From the NCBI RefSeq assembly GCF_001457815.1, contig NZ_LN898219.1, positions 229,878 to 293,877 on the forward strand: a stretch of DNA of 64,000 bases, given 5' to 3'. This stretch comes from Vitreoscilla massiliensis (GTDB lineage Bacteria; Pseudomonadota; Gammaproteobacteria; Burkholderiales; Neisseriaceae). The position numbers and the translations under genes were made by a program. The notes beneath the pieces were generated by a model. It was not told where the DNA came from. It saw nothing but the letters and a program-made list of their open reading frames with translations, and did not search any database. Within the stretch, counting starts at the first letter, position 1, and each line of letters starts with the position of its first letter. Below, one piece after another: positions 25,808-34,243 of the stretch.

Positions 25808-25840
25808 AAAGCGGCCTGTAAATGTTTACAGGCCGCTTTT
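25808..25840. terminator. Inverted DUS pair with T/A flanks
   Basis: Exact DUS at 25811-25821 and 25826-25836 with AAAA before and TTTTT after. It sits between the convergent SUKH-like gene and ppiB and can terminate both. Confidence 0.78.
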
Positions 25841-25879
25841 TCCATGTCTAAGCCCTATGAATGGGCTTAACACACATGC

Positions 25880-26371
25880 TTACACGATTTCCGCTTTGGT
25901 GATTACCACTGCGTCTTTAGGCACATCTTGGTGGAAGCCTTTGTTGCCGGTTTTCACGCCTTCGATTTGATCGACCACGTCAAAGCCTTCAACCACTTTA
26001 CCGAATACCGCATAGCCGAAACCTTGTGGGTTAGGGGCTTTGAAGTTCAAGAAATCGTTGTTGGCGGTGTTGATGAAGAATTGTGCAGACGCTGAATGAG
26101 GCGCAGAAGTGCGTGCCATGGCGATGCTGTATTTGTTGTTTTTTAAGCCATTGGCCGCTTCGTTTTCGATGGTGTCGCGGGTTTGTTTTTCACGCATGTC
26201 GGCATCCATGCCGCCGCCTTGAATCATGAAACCTTTGATGACACGGTGGAAAATCACGCCATCGTAGAAGCCGTCTTTCACATATTGTTCAAAGTTGGCC
26301 GCAGTGATAGGGGCTTTTTCATGGTCTAATTCGATGCCAATCACGCCAAAATTGGTGTGTAATTTAATCAT
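25880..26371 (-). CDS. ppiB: Cytoplasmic peptidyl-prolyl cis-trans isomerase
   Basis: A 163-residue cyclophilin that speeds proline isomerisation during folding. Core motifs are present: FHRVIKGFMIQGGGMD, SIAMARTSAPHSASAQFFIN and YAVFGKVVEGFDVVD. No signal peptide is present, so it is the cytoplasmic form. It lies 20 bp after ppiA on the same strand, and its own Shine-Dalgarno is weak, which suggests an operon fbp-ppiA-ppiB ending at the DUS terminator. Confidence 0.94.
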   Translation of the reverse strand: MIKLHTNFGVIGIELDHEKAPITAANFEQYVKDGFYDGVIFHRVIKGFMIQGGGMDADMREKQTRDTIENEAANGLKNNKYSIAMARTSAPHSASAQFFINTANNDFLNFKAPNPQGFGYAVFGKVVEGFDVVDQIEGVKTGNKGFHQDVPKDAVVITKAEIV

Positions 26372-26391
26372 GGTCAGTCTTTCGCTAATGA

Positions 26392-26955
26392 TTACTGGGT
26401 TTTAAATACAGTGACTTTTTTAATCACAATAGGGGTAAGAGGGACGTCGCTGTGTATGCCTTTGGAGCCTGTGCGCACTTTGGAAATGGCATTGACCACA
26501 TTCATGCCGGCGGTCACGCGACCGAACACCGCATAACCCGCTCCAGCTGGGGTTGGACCCTTGTAATTCAAGGGGGTGTTGTTGGCGGTGTTGATGAAAA
26601 ATTGACTGGTGGCCGAATTCGGTGCGGGCATGCGCGCCATCGCAATGGTGCCAACGGTGTTTTTCAAGCCGTTTTTAGACTCATTGACAATGGCTTTGTC
26701 GGTGGCTTTTTCGCGCATTTGCGCGTCCATACCGCCGCCTTGGATCATAAAGCCATCCATGACGCGATGAAATATTGTGCCGTTGTAATGGCCTTTGTTG
26801 GCGTAAGACACGAAGTTTTTCACCGTAATCGGTGCTTTTTGTTCATCCAACAACAAATCAATATTGCCCATAGAGGTTTCGATGCGCACCGGTGTGGCGG
26901 CAAAACTGCTGAGGACGATGCCACCGAGTACGGCAGCCAAAAGTAATTTTTTCAT
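26392..26955 (-). CDS. ppiA: Periplasmic peptidyl-prolyl cis-trans isomerase
   Basis: A 187-residue cyclophilin with a signal peptide (residues 1-19, LLLAAVLGGIVLSSFA), so it folds proteins in the periplasm. Motifs FHRVMDGFMIQGGGMD, IAMARMPAPNSATSQFFIN and YAVFGRVTAGMNVV match its cytoplasmic neighbour. Its Shine-Dalgarno (AGGA) lies inside a one-mismatch DUS (TTACAGGACGC). It is 34 bp after fbp. Confidence 0.94.
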   Translation of the reverse strand: MKKLLLAAVLGGIVLSSFAATPVRIETSMGNIDLLLDEQKAPITVKNFVSYANKGHYNGTIFHRVMDGFMIQGGGMDAQMREKATDKAIVNESKNGLKNTVGTIAMARMPAPNSATSQFFINTANNTPLNYKGPTPAGAGYAVFGRVTAGMNVVNAISKVRTGSKGIHSDVPLTPIVIKKVTVFKTQ

Positions 26956-26989
26956 AAACAGCGTCCTGTAAAATCAATTCAAGTACAGA

Positions 26990-27979
26990 TTAAGCTTGCA
27001 TGCCGGTGGCGATGTGTTTGTCGGTAATGTAAGTTACTTCTTCGCTGCTGCCCAATACCACCGATACGCGTTGGTGCAAACCTTCGGGTTGGATGTCCAA
27101 AATGGCTTGGTGGGCGTTGGTAGACAAACCACCGGCTTGGCTCACAATCAAACTCATCGGATTGGCTTCGTACATCAAACGCAATTTGCCGGCTTTGCTT
27201 GGGTCACGCTTGTCTTTTGGGTACATGAACACGCCGCCACGCATCAAGATGCGGTGCACTTCGGCCACCATAGAAGCGACCCAACGCATATTGTAGTCTT
27301 TGCCACGCACGCCTTCTTTGCCTTGCAACAATTCAGCGATGCAGTCTTGCATCGCGCTTTGCCAATGGCGTTGGTTGGACATATTGATGGCAAATTCTTT
27401 GGTGGCCGCGGCTATGTGGTTGTGCTCACGCGTCATCACAAATTCTTCGTCTGCATTCAAGGTGAATACAAACACGCCGTGACGCAAAGTCAACACAAAC
27501 AAGGTTTGTGGGCCGTACAAGGCATAACCACTGGCCACTTGTTGATTGCCGGCCTGTAAAAAGCTGGCGGTGCTCAATTCACCTTGGTGCGGCAAAATAG
27601 AGAAAATGGTGCCGATGGAAATGTTCACATCGATATTAGATGAGCCGTCTAAAGGGTCGAACAACACCAAGTATTGGCCGTCTTGATTGGCTGCCACAAA
27701 TTCGTCTTCTTCTTCCGAAGCCAAACCGGCCACATGAGGATTGTTTTGCAAGGCGCTGATCAACATGTCGTTGGCAATCACATCCAATTTCTTTTGGTGT
27801 TCGCCTTGCACATTGTCGCTGCCGGCTTCACCGATGATGCCAGCCAAGTCGCCCAAACGCACTTTGTCGCTGATGGCCACGCAAGAGGCGGCCAAGGTGT
27901 TCATCACATCAATCAAGCCCGCATCGATGTGATGCGCAGCCGCATGTTCTTGTAAAAATGCACTCAAAGTTTGTGCCAT
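26990..27979 (-). CDS. fbp: Class I fructose-1,6-bisphosphatase
   Basis: A 329-residue gluconeogenic phosphatase. The metal-binding motif FDPLDGSSNIDVN is near residue 105, the acidic SEEEDEF just before it, and the substrate loops include YMRWVAS-like NMRWVAS and GGVFMYPKD. AAAGGA precedes the ATG at 27979; an in-frame extension upstream is not needed. It is the first gene of the probable operon with ppiA and ppiB. A ten-base DUS core lies within the gene (27549-27558). Confidence 0.95.
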   Translation of the reverse strand: MAQTLSAFLQEHAAAHHIDAGLIDVMNTLAASCVAISDKVRLGDLAGIIGEAGSDNVQGEHQKKLDVIANDMLISALQNNPHVAGLASEEEDEFVAANQDGQYLVLFDPLDGSSNIDVNISIGTIFSILPHQGELSTASFLQAGNQQVASGYALYGPQTLFVLTLRHGVFVFTLNADEEFVMTREHNHIAAATKEFAINMSNQRHWQSAMQDCIAELLQGKEGVRGKDYNMRWVASMVAEVHRILMRGGVFMYPKDKRDPSKAGKLRLMYEANPMSLIVSQAGGLSTNAHQAILDIQPEGLHQRVSVVLGSSEEVTYITDKHIATGMQA

Positions 27980-28066
27980 GAAAACCATCCTTTTGTTTGA
28001 AGCGGGTTTTTTAAAAGTGGGTATTTTAGAGCAGTTTGCCATGCGAAGCACGGCTTACAGGCCGCA

Positions 28067-28912
28067 TTAAGCGCTTTGGTGTTGTAAAACAAAGTGAGCG
28101 CTGTCGTCTTGAGCCAGTGTTTGCGTTAACACAGGTAAAGCGGCCTGTAATTGTTCTGCCAATACATACGGCGGGTTGATGACAAACATGCCACTGCCGT
28201 GCATGCCAAAGCCATCGGCGCGCGGTGCGTGTACAAACAGCTCGGCCTGTAAATAATTATTGGGTGCGAGTTTTTGTAAATGGCCAGCCAATTCGATGCT
28301 GTCGCGGCGCGACAGTAGGGGATACCACAGCAAATACGTACCAGTGGCAAAACGCTCCATCGCTGCTTTGAGGGTGTCGACCACGGTGCGGTAGTCTTGC
28401 GCCATTTCATACGGTGGGTCGATTAAAACCACGCCGCGGCGGCTCGGCGGTGGCAACAAGCCGATTAAGCCTTGGTAGCCATTGTCTTTGAACAATTGAA
28501 TCTGGCGGCCACGGTGCAAATTGGCGATGTTGCCGCGCAATAAATCAAAATCGCTCGGGTGCAATTCAAACAGCTTGGCCTTGTCTTGTTCGCGCAGCAA
28601 TGACGCAGCCAGCCACGGAGAACCGCAATACGACTGTTCGTTGTCCAAAGTAGCGCGCACTTGGGCGATAAATTCTTGCAAGACTTCTGGCAAATCGCTG
28701 GCTTGGGTCAAGCGTTCCCAACCTTGTTTGTACTCGCCCACTTTTTGCGAAAAAGCGGCCTGTAAATCGTACAAACCGGCACCGGCATGGGTGTCGATAT
28801 AGGTATAGGCTTTGTCTTTGCGGTTGTAATAATTCAAGACCAGCTGCAAAACAAGGTGTTTGAGCATGTCGGCGTGGTTGCCGGCGTGAAAAGCGTGACG
28901 GTAGCTGAGCAT
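28067..28912 (-). CDS. rlmJ: 23S rRNA (adenine(2030)-N6)-methyltransferase
   Basis: A 281-residue methyltransferase that modifies A2030 of 23S rRNA. The start MLSYRHAFHAGNHADMLKHL is diagnostic. The SAM-binding region is THAGAGLYDL (about residues 41-50), and the catalytic DPPYE motif is near residue 165. It carries several DUS (28140, 28755, and a partial one near 28232). DUS at 28055-28065 lies between it and fbp. An FNR-like box lies about 80 bp upstream of its start. Confidence 0.95.
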   Translation of the reverse strand: MLSYRHAFHAGNHADMLKHLVLQLVLNYYNRKDKAYTYIDTHAGAGLYDLQAAFSQKVGEYKQGWERLTQASDLPEVLQEFIAQVRATLDNEQSYCGSPWLAASLLREQDKAKLFELHPSDFDLLRGNIANLHRGRQIQLFKDNGYQGLIGLLPPPSRRGVVLIDPPYEMAQDYRTVVDTLKAAMERFATGTYLLWYPLLSRRDSIELAGHLQKLAPNNYLQAELFVHAPRADGFGMHGSGMFVINPPYVLAEQLQAALPVLTQTLAQDDSAHFVLQHQSA

Positions 28913-28993
28913 GGTTGCGACTAAATGTGAAAACGGCGTCTATTGTAACGGTTGTGCGGCGAATGCGCACGAATCCTTGCAAACGGATTCGAT

Positions 28994-29007
28994 TTGATCA
29001 AAATCAA
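28994..29007. promoter_or_regulatory. FNR/ANR-type binding site
   Basis: TTGATCAAAATCAA matches the FNR consensus TTGAT-N4-ATCAA perfectly. It lies 82 bp before the rlmJ start and about 360 bp before cyoA. Control of the oxidase by oxygen-sensing FNR is plausible by analogy with other cyo operons. Confidence 0.6.
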
Positions 29008-29112
29008 AAAGCCACTGATTTAAATGTAAATCCGTGATTTAAAAAACTTTTAATTGTAAATGGTATAAAGTTTCTAAATCTTGTGCTAACTCAATGATTA
29101 TTATTAAAATAA

Positions 29113-29126
29113 TTGATTTGAATCAG
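29113..29126. promoter_or_regulatory. Second FNR-like site
   Basis: TTGATTTGAATCAG differs from the FNR consensus in the final base only. It lies 241 bp before cyoA and 119 bp from the perfect site. The pair strengthens the case for FNR control of the cyo promoter region. Confidence 0.45.
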
Positions 29127-29366
29127 GGTTGGGATGGCAGAGCCACCCGTGATTTCATGCCCAATGCGCCATTGCAATGCTTGGAAACCATGAAATTTAA
29201 CCAAGTTCCTGTTAAAATTGCGGGGTTATAAGTTAACGACTTGGTAGCACTAAACCTCATAATGTTGTTTTAACTGCGTTTACTGTTTGTTAATGGTAGA
29301 GGCGGCTGAGTCTGCATGATGAGGTTGTTGTGTTTTTTACAAAAAAGATTATTTGAGGTCACGCTC

Positions 29367-30317
29367 ATGAAGCAGATGATTCGGGTCTTATCTTTTGCTG
29401 CGCTTGCCGGTTTATTGGCAGGTTGTGGTGAGGGATATGTGCTGATCGATTCCAAGGGACAGGTTGGTATCGAACAGCGTAATTTGATCTACATCCAAAT
29501 TGTGATGATGTTGTTGGTGGTGATACCCGCCATTGCAATGTCGTTGTGGTTTGCATGGAAGTATCGCCATAACAATAAAGCAGTAGAGAAAGAGTATGCA
29601 CCAAACTGGGACTATTCACACAAGATTGAGATGTGGGTGTGGGCCGTTCCTTGTATCATTATTTTGATTATGGCGGTCATTTCTTGGCGTGCTACTCATC
29701 AATTGGATCCATACCGTCCCTTGGATGCCGATAAAGAACACATTCAAATTCAAGCCATCGCTGCACCGTACCAATGGGTATTTGTGTATCCAAATGAAAA
29801 AATTGCGACTGTGAATGAAATTTACTTCCCTGCGAATACGCCAGTGAATTTCACCATCACGTCTGACTTCTCGATGAACTCGTTCTTCATCCCACAATTG
29901 GGTGGTCAAGTTTATGCGATGGCAGGCATGAAAACGCAATTGCATTTGATTGCAAATGAACCTGGTCAATTCTACGGCATGTCTTCAAACTACAGCGGTC
30001 ACGGTTTCTCAAAAATGAAATTCCAAGCCCATGCAGTGTCTGAAGCGGAATACCAAAACTGGATTAAACAAGCCCAAGCGTCTTCAAATACCTTGACCAT
30101 GCAAAAGTTCAAGTCTTTGCAAGACCCTGTGCATCAAACGGCAGTGGGTCACCACGCCAAACGCACCGAAGCGCCTAAACCCAATCCAGTGCAGTATTTC
30201 GGCAGCGTTGAAAACAACTTGTTCCAAAACATTGTTGATCAATACATGATTGCAAAACATGAAAATGCCACTGGCGCCAGCGCCCCAGTAGCGGCTTCAG
30301 CTGCAGGAGGAAATTAA
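29367..30317 (+). CDS. cyoA: Cytochrome bo3 ubiquinol oxidase subunit II
   Basis: A 316-residue lipoprotein: the signal ends in the lipobox LLAGC (Cys at about 20). Two transmembrane helices follow (about 42-65 and 88-107), then a periplasmic cupredoxin domain (FVYPNEKIATVNEI; FIPQLGGQVYAMAGM; FYGMSSNYSGHGFSKMKF). As in quinol oxidases, the CuA ligands of cytochrome c oxidases are absent. GAGGT precedes the ATG at 29367. It is the first gene of the cyo operon. The last 60 residues are a low-complexity Ala/Pro tail. Confidence 0.95.
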   Translation: MKQMIRVLSFAALAGLLAGCGEGYVLIDSKGQVGIEQRNLIYIQIVMMLLVVIPAIAMSLWFAWKYRHNNKAVEKEYAPNWDYSHKIEMWVWAVPCIIILIMAVISWRATHQLDPYRPLDADKEHIQIQAIAAPYQWVFVYPNEKIATVNEIYFPANTPVNFTITSDFSMNSFFIPQLGGQVYAMAGMKTQLHLIANEPGQFYGMSSNYSGHGFSKMKFQAHAVSEAEYQNWIKQAQASSNTLTMQKFKSLQDPVHQTAVGHHAKRTEAPKPNPVQYFGSVENNLFQNIVDQYMIAKHENATGASAPVAASAAGGN

Positions 30318-30320
30318 GCT

Positions 30321-32318
30321 ATGTCTTTCTTAGGCAGACTTTCTTTGGATGCAATCCCAGCCGATCCTATCGTACAAGTAACGATGGTAGCGATGGTTTT
30401 GGGTGGCATCGTGCTTTTGGGTGGCATCACTTATTTGAAAAAGTGGGGCTATTTGTGGAATGAATGGTTTACCTCTGTAGACCACAAACGCTTGGGCATT
30501 ATGTACGTCATCGTGTCTTTGGTGATGTTGGTGCGTGGTTTTGCCGATGCCTTCATGATGCGTTTGCAATTGTCTTTGGCTGCCAATGGCGGTCCTGGCT
30601 ATTTGCCTCCAGAACACTATGACCAAATCTTTACCGCTCACGGCGTGATCATGATTTTCTTCGTGGCCATGGGTTTGGTAGTGGGCTTGATGAACGTGGT
30701 GGTGCCTTTGCAAATTGGTGCGCGCGACGTGGCTTACCCATTGTTGAATAACTTCAGTTTCTGGTTGTTCGTGTCAGGCGTGGTATTGGTGATGTTGTCT
30801 TTGGTATTGGGTGAGTTTGCGGCCACTGGTTGGTTGGCTTATCCGCCATTGTCTAACATCGAGATGAGTCCTGGCGTGGGTGTGGATTACTACATCTGGG
30901 CATTACAATTGTCTGGTTTGGGTACTTTGCTCACTGGTGTGAACATGGTAGTAACCATCTTGCGCATGCGTGCTCCTGGCATGACTTTGATGCAAATGCC
31001 GATTTTCACTTGGACCAGCTTGGTGGCTGCCATGATGATTTTGGCAACCTTCCCAGTATTGACTGGCGCCTTGGCGATGTTGACCGTAGACCGCTTGTTG
31101 GGCTTCCATTTCTTCACCAATGAATTGGGCGGCAGTCCAATGCTGTACGTGAACTTGATTTGGACTTGGGGTCACCCTGAGGTGTACATCTTGGTATTGC
31201 CTGCGTTTGGTATTTTCTCAGAAGTGGTTTCGGCCTTCTCTGGTAAACGCTTGTTTGGTTACAAATCGATGGTGTACGCGACCATGGCCATTGCCATCTT
31301 GTCTATGGTGGTTTGGGTGCATCACTTCTTTACCATGGGCGCAGGTCCTAGCGTGAATGCCTTCTTCGGTATCATGACCATGGTGATTGCCATTCCAACA
31401 GGTGTGAAAATCTTTAACTGGATCTTCACCATGTACAAAGGCAAGATTCGTTTTGAAGTGCCAATGTTGTGGGCAGTAGGTTTCTTGGTGACCTTCACCA
31501 TCGGTGGTATGACTGGCGTATTGTTGTCTATTCCGCCTGCTGACTTTGTGGTTCACAACTCTTTGTTCTTGGTTGCCCACTTCCATAACACCATTATCGG
31601 TGGCGTGGTATTCGGTTTGATGGCTGGTTTGACTTACTGGTGGCCAAAAATGTTCGGTTACAAACTGAACGACAAATTGGGCCGTGCCTCTTTCTGGTGC
31701 TGGTTCTGGGGCTTCTGGTTGGCATTCGTACCATTGTACATCTTGGGCTTCATGGGCATGACTCGTCGTATGAACACCATCGGTTTGGATCATCCTGAAT
31801 GGACTCCTTACTTGCACGTCGCGTTTGTCGGTGCTTTGGTGATTGCTGCGGGTATTGGTTTGACCGTGTTGAACATCTTGTGGTCAGCTTACCAATACAA
31901 GAAAAACCGTGACGTTACCGGTGACCCTTGGAATGCACGTACTTTGGAATGGTCTATTTCGTCTCCTGCGCCATTCTATAACTTTGCAAAATTGCCACAA
32001 ATCAATGACATCGACCAATTCTGGTATGACAAAGAACATGGTAAAGCGTATGCCACTGATGTGAAATACGAAGAAATCCACATGCCTAAAAACCGTACCA
32101 TCGGTGTGGTCATGGCTGCTTTGTTGACTGTGGGTGGTTTCGCTGTGATTTGGCACATGTGGTGGTTGGCGGTATTGGGTTTGGCTGGCACCATCGTGTC
32201 TTTGATTGTGTCTTCATTCAACACTGAACATGACTATTATGTTGATGTAGAGACCATCGCTAAAACCGAAAGCGAACACTTACAAGCTGTTCGTGACTAC
32301 CAAGAATCACGAGGATAA
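30321..32318 (+). CDS. cyoB: Cytochrome bo3 ubiquinol oxidase subunit I
   Basis: A 665-residue heme-copper oxidase core with about 15 transmembrane helices. It reduces oxygen to water and pumps protons. Key motifs are TAHGVIMIFF (heme ligand), WTWGHPEVYILVLPAFGIFSE (CuB His cross-linked Tyr), VWVHHFFTMG (CuB histidines) and HFHNTIIGG (heme ligands). The Shine-Dalgarno GGAGGAAAT overlaps the end of cyoA, three bases before this gene. No DUS occurs anywhere in it. Confidence 0.97.
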   Translation: MSFLGRLSLDAIPADPIVQVTMVAMVLGGIVLLGGITYLKKWGYLWNEWFTSVDHKRLGIMYVIVSLVMLVRGFADAFMMRLQLSLAANGGPGYLPPEHYDQIFTAHGVIMIFFVAMGLVVGLMNVVVPLQIGARDVAYPLLNNFSFWLFVSGVVLVMLSLVLGEFAATGWLAYPPLSNIEMSPGVGVDYYIWALQLSGLGTLLTGVNMVVTILRMRAPGMTLMQMPIFTWTSLVAAMMILATFPVLTGALAMLTVDRLLGFHFFTNELGGSPMLYVNLIWTWGHPEVYILVLPAFGIFSEVVSAFSGKRLFGYKSMVYATMAIAILSMVVWVHHFFTMGAGPSVNAFFGIMTMVIAIPTGVKIFNWIFTMYKGKIRFEVPMLWAVGFLVTFTIGGMTGVLLSIPPADFVVHNSLFLVAHFHNTIIGGVVFGLMAGLTYWWPKMFGYKLNDKLGRASFWCWFWGFWLAFVPLYILGFMGMTRRMNTIGLDHPEWTPYLHVAFVGALVIAAGIGLTVLNILWSAYQYKKNRDVTGDPWNARTLEWSISSPAPFYNFAKLPQINDIDQFWYDKEHGKAYATDVKYEEIHMPKNRTIGVVMAALLTVGGFAVIWHMWWLAVLGLAGTIVSLIVSSFNTEHDYYVDVETIAKTESEHLQAVRDYQESRG

Positions 32319-32320
32319 TT

Positions 32321-32947
32321 ATGACAACTGTGAATGTAAATGATGCCCATCATCACGATGAACATCACGACCATCATGAAGTGGTAAATGCCAATGCCTC
32401 TTTGGGTTTTTGGATTTACATCATGACCGACTTGATTTTGTTCTGCTCCTTGTTCATTGGTTTTCAAGTATTGCGTGAACATTCAGCGGGTGGTCCGACT
32501 CAATATGAAGTGTTTAAAGAGAGCTTGGGTTTCGTGTTTGTGGAAACCTTGGTGTTGTTAACCAGTAGCTTTACCTTTGGTATGGCGCATTTGGCGCAAG
32601 CCAAACGCGATATCGGCAAATTGCAAATGTGGTTGTTTGCCACATTTGTATTGGGTGCCATCTTTATTGGCATGGAAGTGTATGAATTCAATCATTTGAT
32701 TCATAACGGCCAAGGCCCACAAGTGAGCGCGTTCTTGACTTCATACTTCAGCTTGGTGGGTACTCACGGCTTGCACGTGAGCTCAGGTTTGATTTGGTTG
32801 GCAGTCATCATGGTACAAATCAAAAAATTTGGTTTGACCCCAGTGATGATGCGTCGCTTGACCATGTTGAGTATTTTCTGGCACTTCTTAGACATCGTTT
32901 GGGTTTGTGTCTACACTGAAGTTTACTTATTGGGAGCAATTCAATGA
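32321..32947 (+). CDS. cyoC: Cytochrome bo3 ubiquinol oxidase subunit III
   Basis: A 208-residue membrane subunit with five transmembrane helices. Motifs FWIYIMTDLILFCSLFIGF and LVGTHGLHVSSGLIWL are typical. The N-terminal tail is unusually rich in histidine and acid (HHHDEHHDHHE, residues 10-20) and may bind metal; this is an observation only. The stop codon overlaps the cyoD start in an ATGA arrangement, indicating translational coupling. Confidence 0.95.
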   Translation: MTTVNVNDAHHHDEHHDHHEVVNANASLGFWIYIMTDLILFCSLFIGFQVLREHSAGGPTQYEVFKESLGFVFVETLVLLTSSFTFGMAHLAQAKRDIGKLQMWLFATFVLGAIFIGMEVYEFNHLIHNGQGPQVSAFLTSYFSLVGTHGLHVSSGLIWLAVIMVQIKKFGLTPVMMRRLTMLSIFWHFLDIVWVCVYTEVYLLGAIQ

Positions 32948-33270
32948 GTGGAAATAACCATGTAAATGCACATCAAGACCATGGTTCTGCCAAGCAATAT
33001 GTGGTTGGTTTCATCATCTCCATCATCTTGACGGTCATTCCGTTCTTTATGGTGATGAATGGTGGCTTCCCTAAAGGCTTGACCGTAGCTGTGTTGGTCA
33101 TCACCATGATTGCCCAAGTTTGGGTGCAATTGGTGTGGTTCTTACACATGAAACGTGAAGATTCCCAAAAATGGCAAGTATTGTCTTTTTGGTATACCTT
33201 CTTGACCATAGCCATTTTGTTCATCGGTTCTGTGTGGATTTTGTCCGAATTACACACATTCATGATGTAA
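32944..33270 (+). CDS. cyoD: Cytochrome bo3 ubiquinol oxidase subunit IV
   Basis: A 108-residue protein with three transmembrane helices (about residues 20-42, 47-68 and 80-102), including VWVQLVWFLHMKREDSQKW between the second and third. It supports assembly of the CuB site in subunit I. It starts four bases before the cyoC stop. Confidence 0.95.
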   Translation: MSGNNHVNAHQDHGSAKQYVVGFIISIILTVIPFFMVMNGGFPKGLTVAVLVITMIAQVWVQLVWFLHMKREDSQKWQVLSFWYTFLTIAILFIGSVWILSELHTFMM

Positions 33271-33279
33271 GAAACAGCA

Positions 33280-34170
33280 GTGCAAACAACGACGTTTAAG
33301 CGCTATTGGGGCTTAATCAAACCAGGAATCGTGTTTGGTAACATGATTCCTGTGTTGGGTGGCTTCTTACTGGCTGAACCAAGTTGGCAAGACTGGCCGA
33401 CATTACTTTGGGTGATGTTGGCCACCTTTTGTTTGGTCGGCTCTGCCTGCGTCTTCAACAATTACTATGAACGCGACATCGATGGTTTGATGACGCGCAC
33501 CCAAAACCGTGTATTGGTACACAACGGCATCCCCAAAATCCAAGTCATCGTGATTGCGGTGTTGTTGTTGTTGGCGGCCTTGCTGATTTTGGCGCGCATC
33601 AATTGGGTTACGTTTGCCATCGGTATTTTTGGCTTTGTGGTGTATGTGTTGATTTACACCTTATTGCTCAAACGCCATTCCATCCACCAAACCACTTTAG
33701 GCAGTTTTTCAGGAGCATGTCCGCCAGTCATGGGCTATTGCAGCATTTCTGGGGTGTTTAACATAGATGCTTTTCTGATTTTCATGCTGTTTGCGTTTTG
33801 GCAAATTCCGCATTCGTATGCGATTGCGGTGTTTCGCCAACAAGACTATGCCAATGCCCAAATTCCTTTATTGCCGTTGATTAAAGGCGTCGGGCATACC
33901 AAAAAAGCCATGTTGGTGTATTGGGCTTTGTATTTGGCCACCGGTGTGGCTTTGTACGCGTATGGCACTGTGGGTTGGGTATTTTTGGCCATCTTTGGCT
34001 ATTATGGTTTGCGTTGGGGGGCCATTGGTTGGCAAGGCTTTGCTGCCGAAGACAACGACAAATGGGCAAGGCGCTTTTTCTTTTACTCGATCAAAGTGAT
34101 GATGATGTTCAGCTTGGGTATCGTGGTTGATACCTTGGTCAAATACCTGATTCCGAGTATTTATTTCTGA
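33280..34170 (+). CDS. cyoE: Protoheme IX farnesyltransferase (heme O synthase)
   Basis: A 296-residue UbiA-family prenyltransferase that makes heme O for the oxidase. The prenyl-diphosphate motif reads NNYYERDIDGLMTRTQNR (about residues 61-78). About eight to nine hydrophobic segments follow, with the second aspartate-containing loop around residue 195. The start is GTG at 33280, nine bases after cyoD. It completes a full cyoABCDE operon, followed by a DUS stem. Confidence 0.95.
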   Translation: MQTTTFKRYWGLIKPGIVFGNMIPVLGGFLLAEPSWQDWPTLLWVMLATFCLVGSACVFNNYYERDIDGLMTRTQNRVLVHNGIPKIQVIVIAVLLLLAALLILARINWVTFAIGIFGFVVYVLIYTLLLKRHSIHQTTLGSFSGACPPVMGYCSISGVFNIDAFLIFMLFAFWQIPHSYAIAVFRQQDYANAQIPLLPLIKGVGHTKKAMLVYWALYLATGVALYAYGTVGWVFLAIFGYYGLRWGAIGWQGFAAEDNDKWARRFFFYSIKVMMMFSLGIVVDTLVKYLIPSIYF

Positions 34171-34182
34171 TGAATACTACCG

Positions 34183-34209
34183 TTACAGGCCGCTTAATGC
34201 GGCCTGTAA
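34183..34209. terminator. Inverted DUS pair between cyoE and nadB
   Basis: Exact DUS at 34183-34193 (minus) and 34199-34209 (plus), 5 bp apart, with short A/T flanks. It lies between two convergent genes and can terminate both. Confidence 0.7.
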
Positions 34210-34243
34210 TTTTTGTACACTGCTTAAAAGCAATTCAATTTGT

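Larger units (their letters stand above)
28913..29366. other. Divergent regulatory region between rlmJ and the cyo operon
   Basis: A 454-bp AT-rich region. It holds a perfect FNR-type palindrome at 28994-29007 and a one-mismatch one at 29113-29126. No ORF is credible. The cyo promoter is probably between 29130 and 29340; candidate -10 sequences (TTATAAG near 29226; CATAATG near 29258) lack a convincing -35. No DUS is present. Confidence 0.55.

Noticed and set aside
31218..31817. Long minus-strand ORF within cyoB
   Set aside because: It is antisense to the well-supported oxidase subunit; the His/Gln-rich sequence is typical of an antisense shadow.
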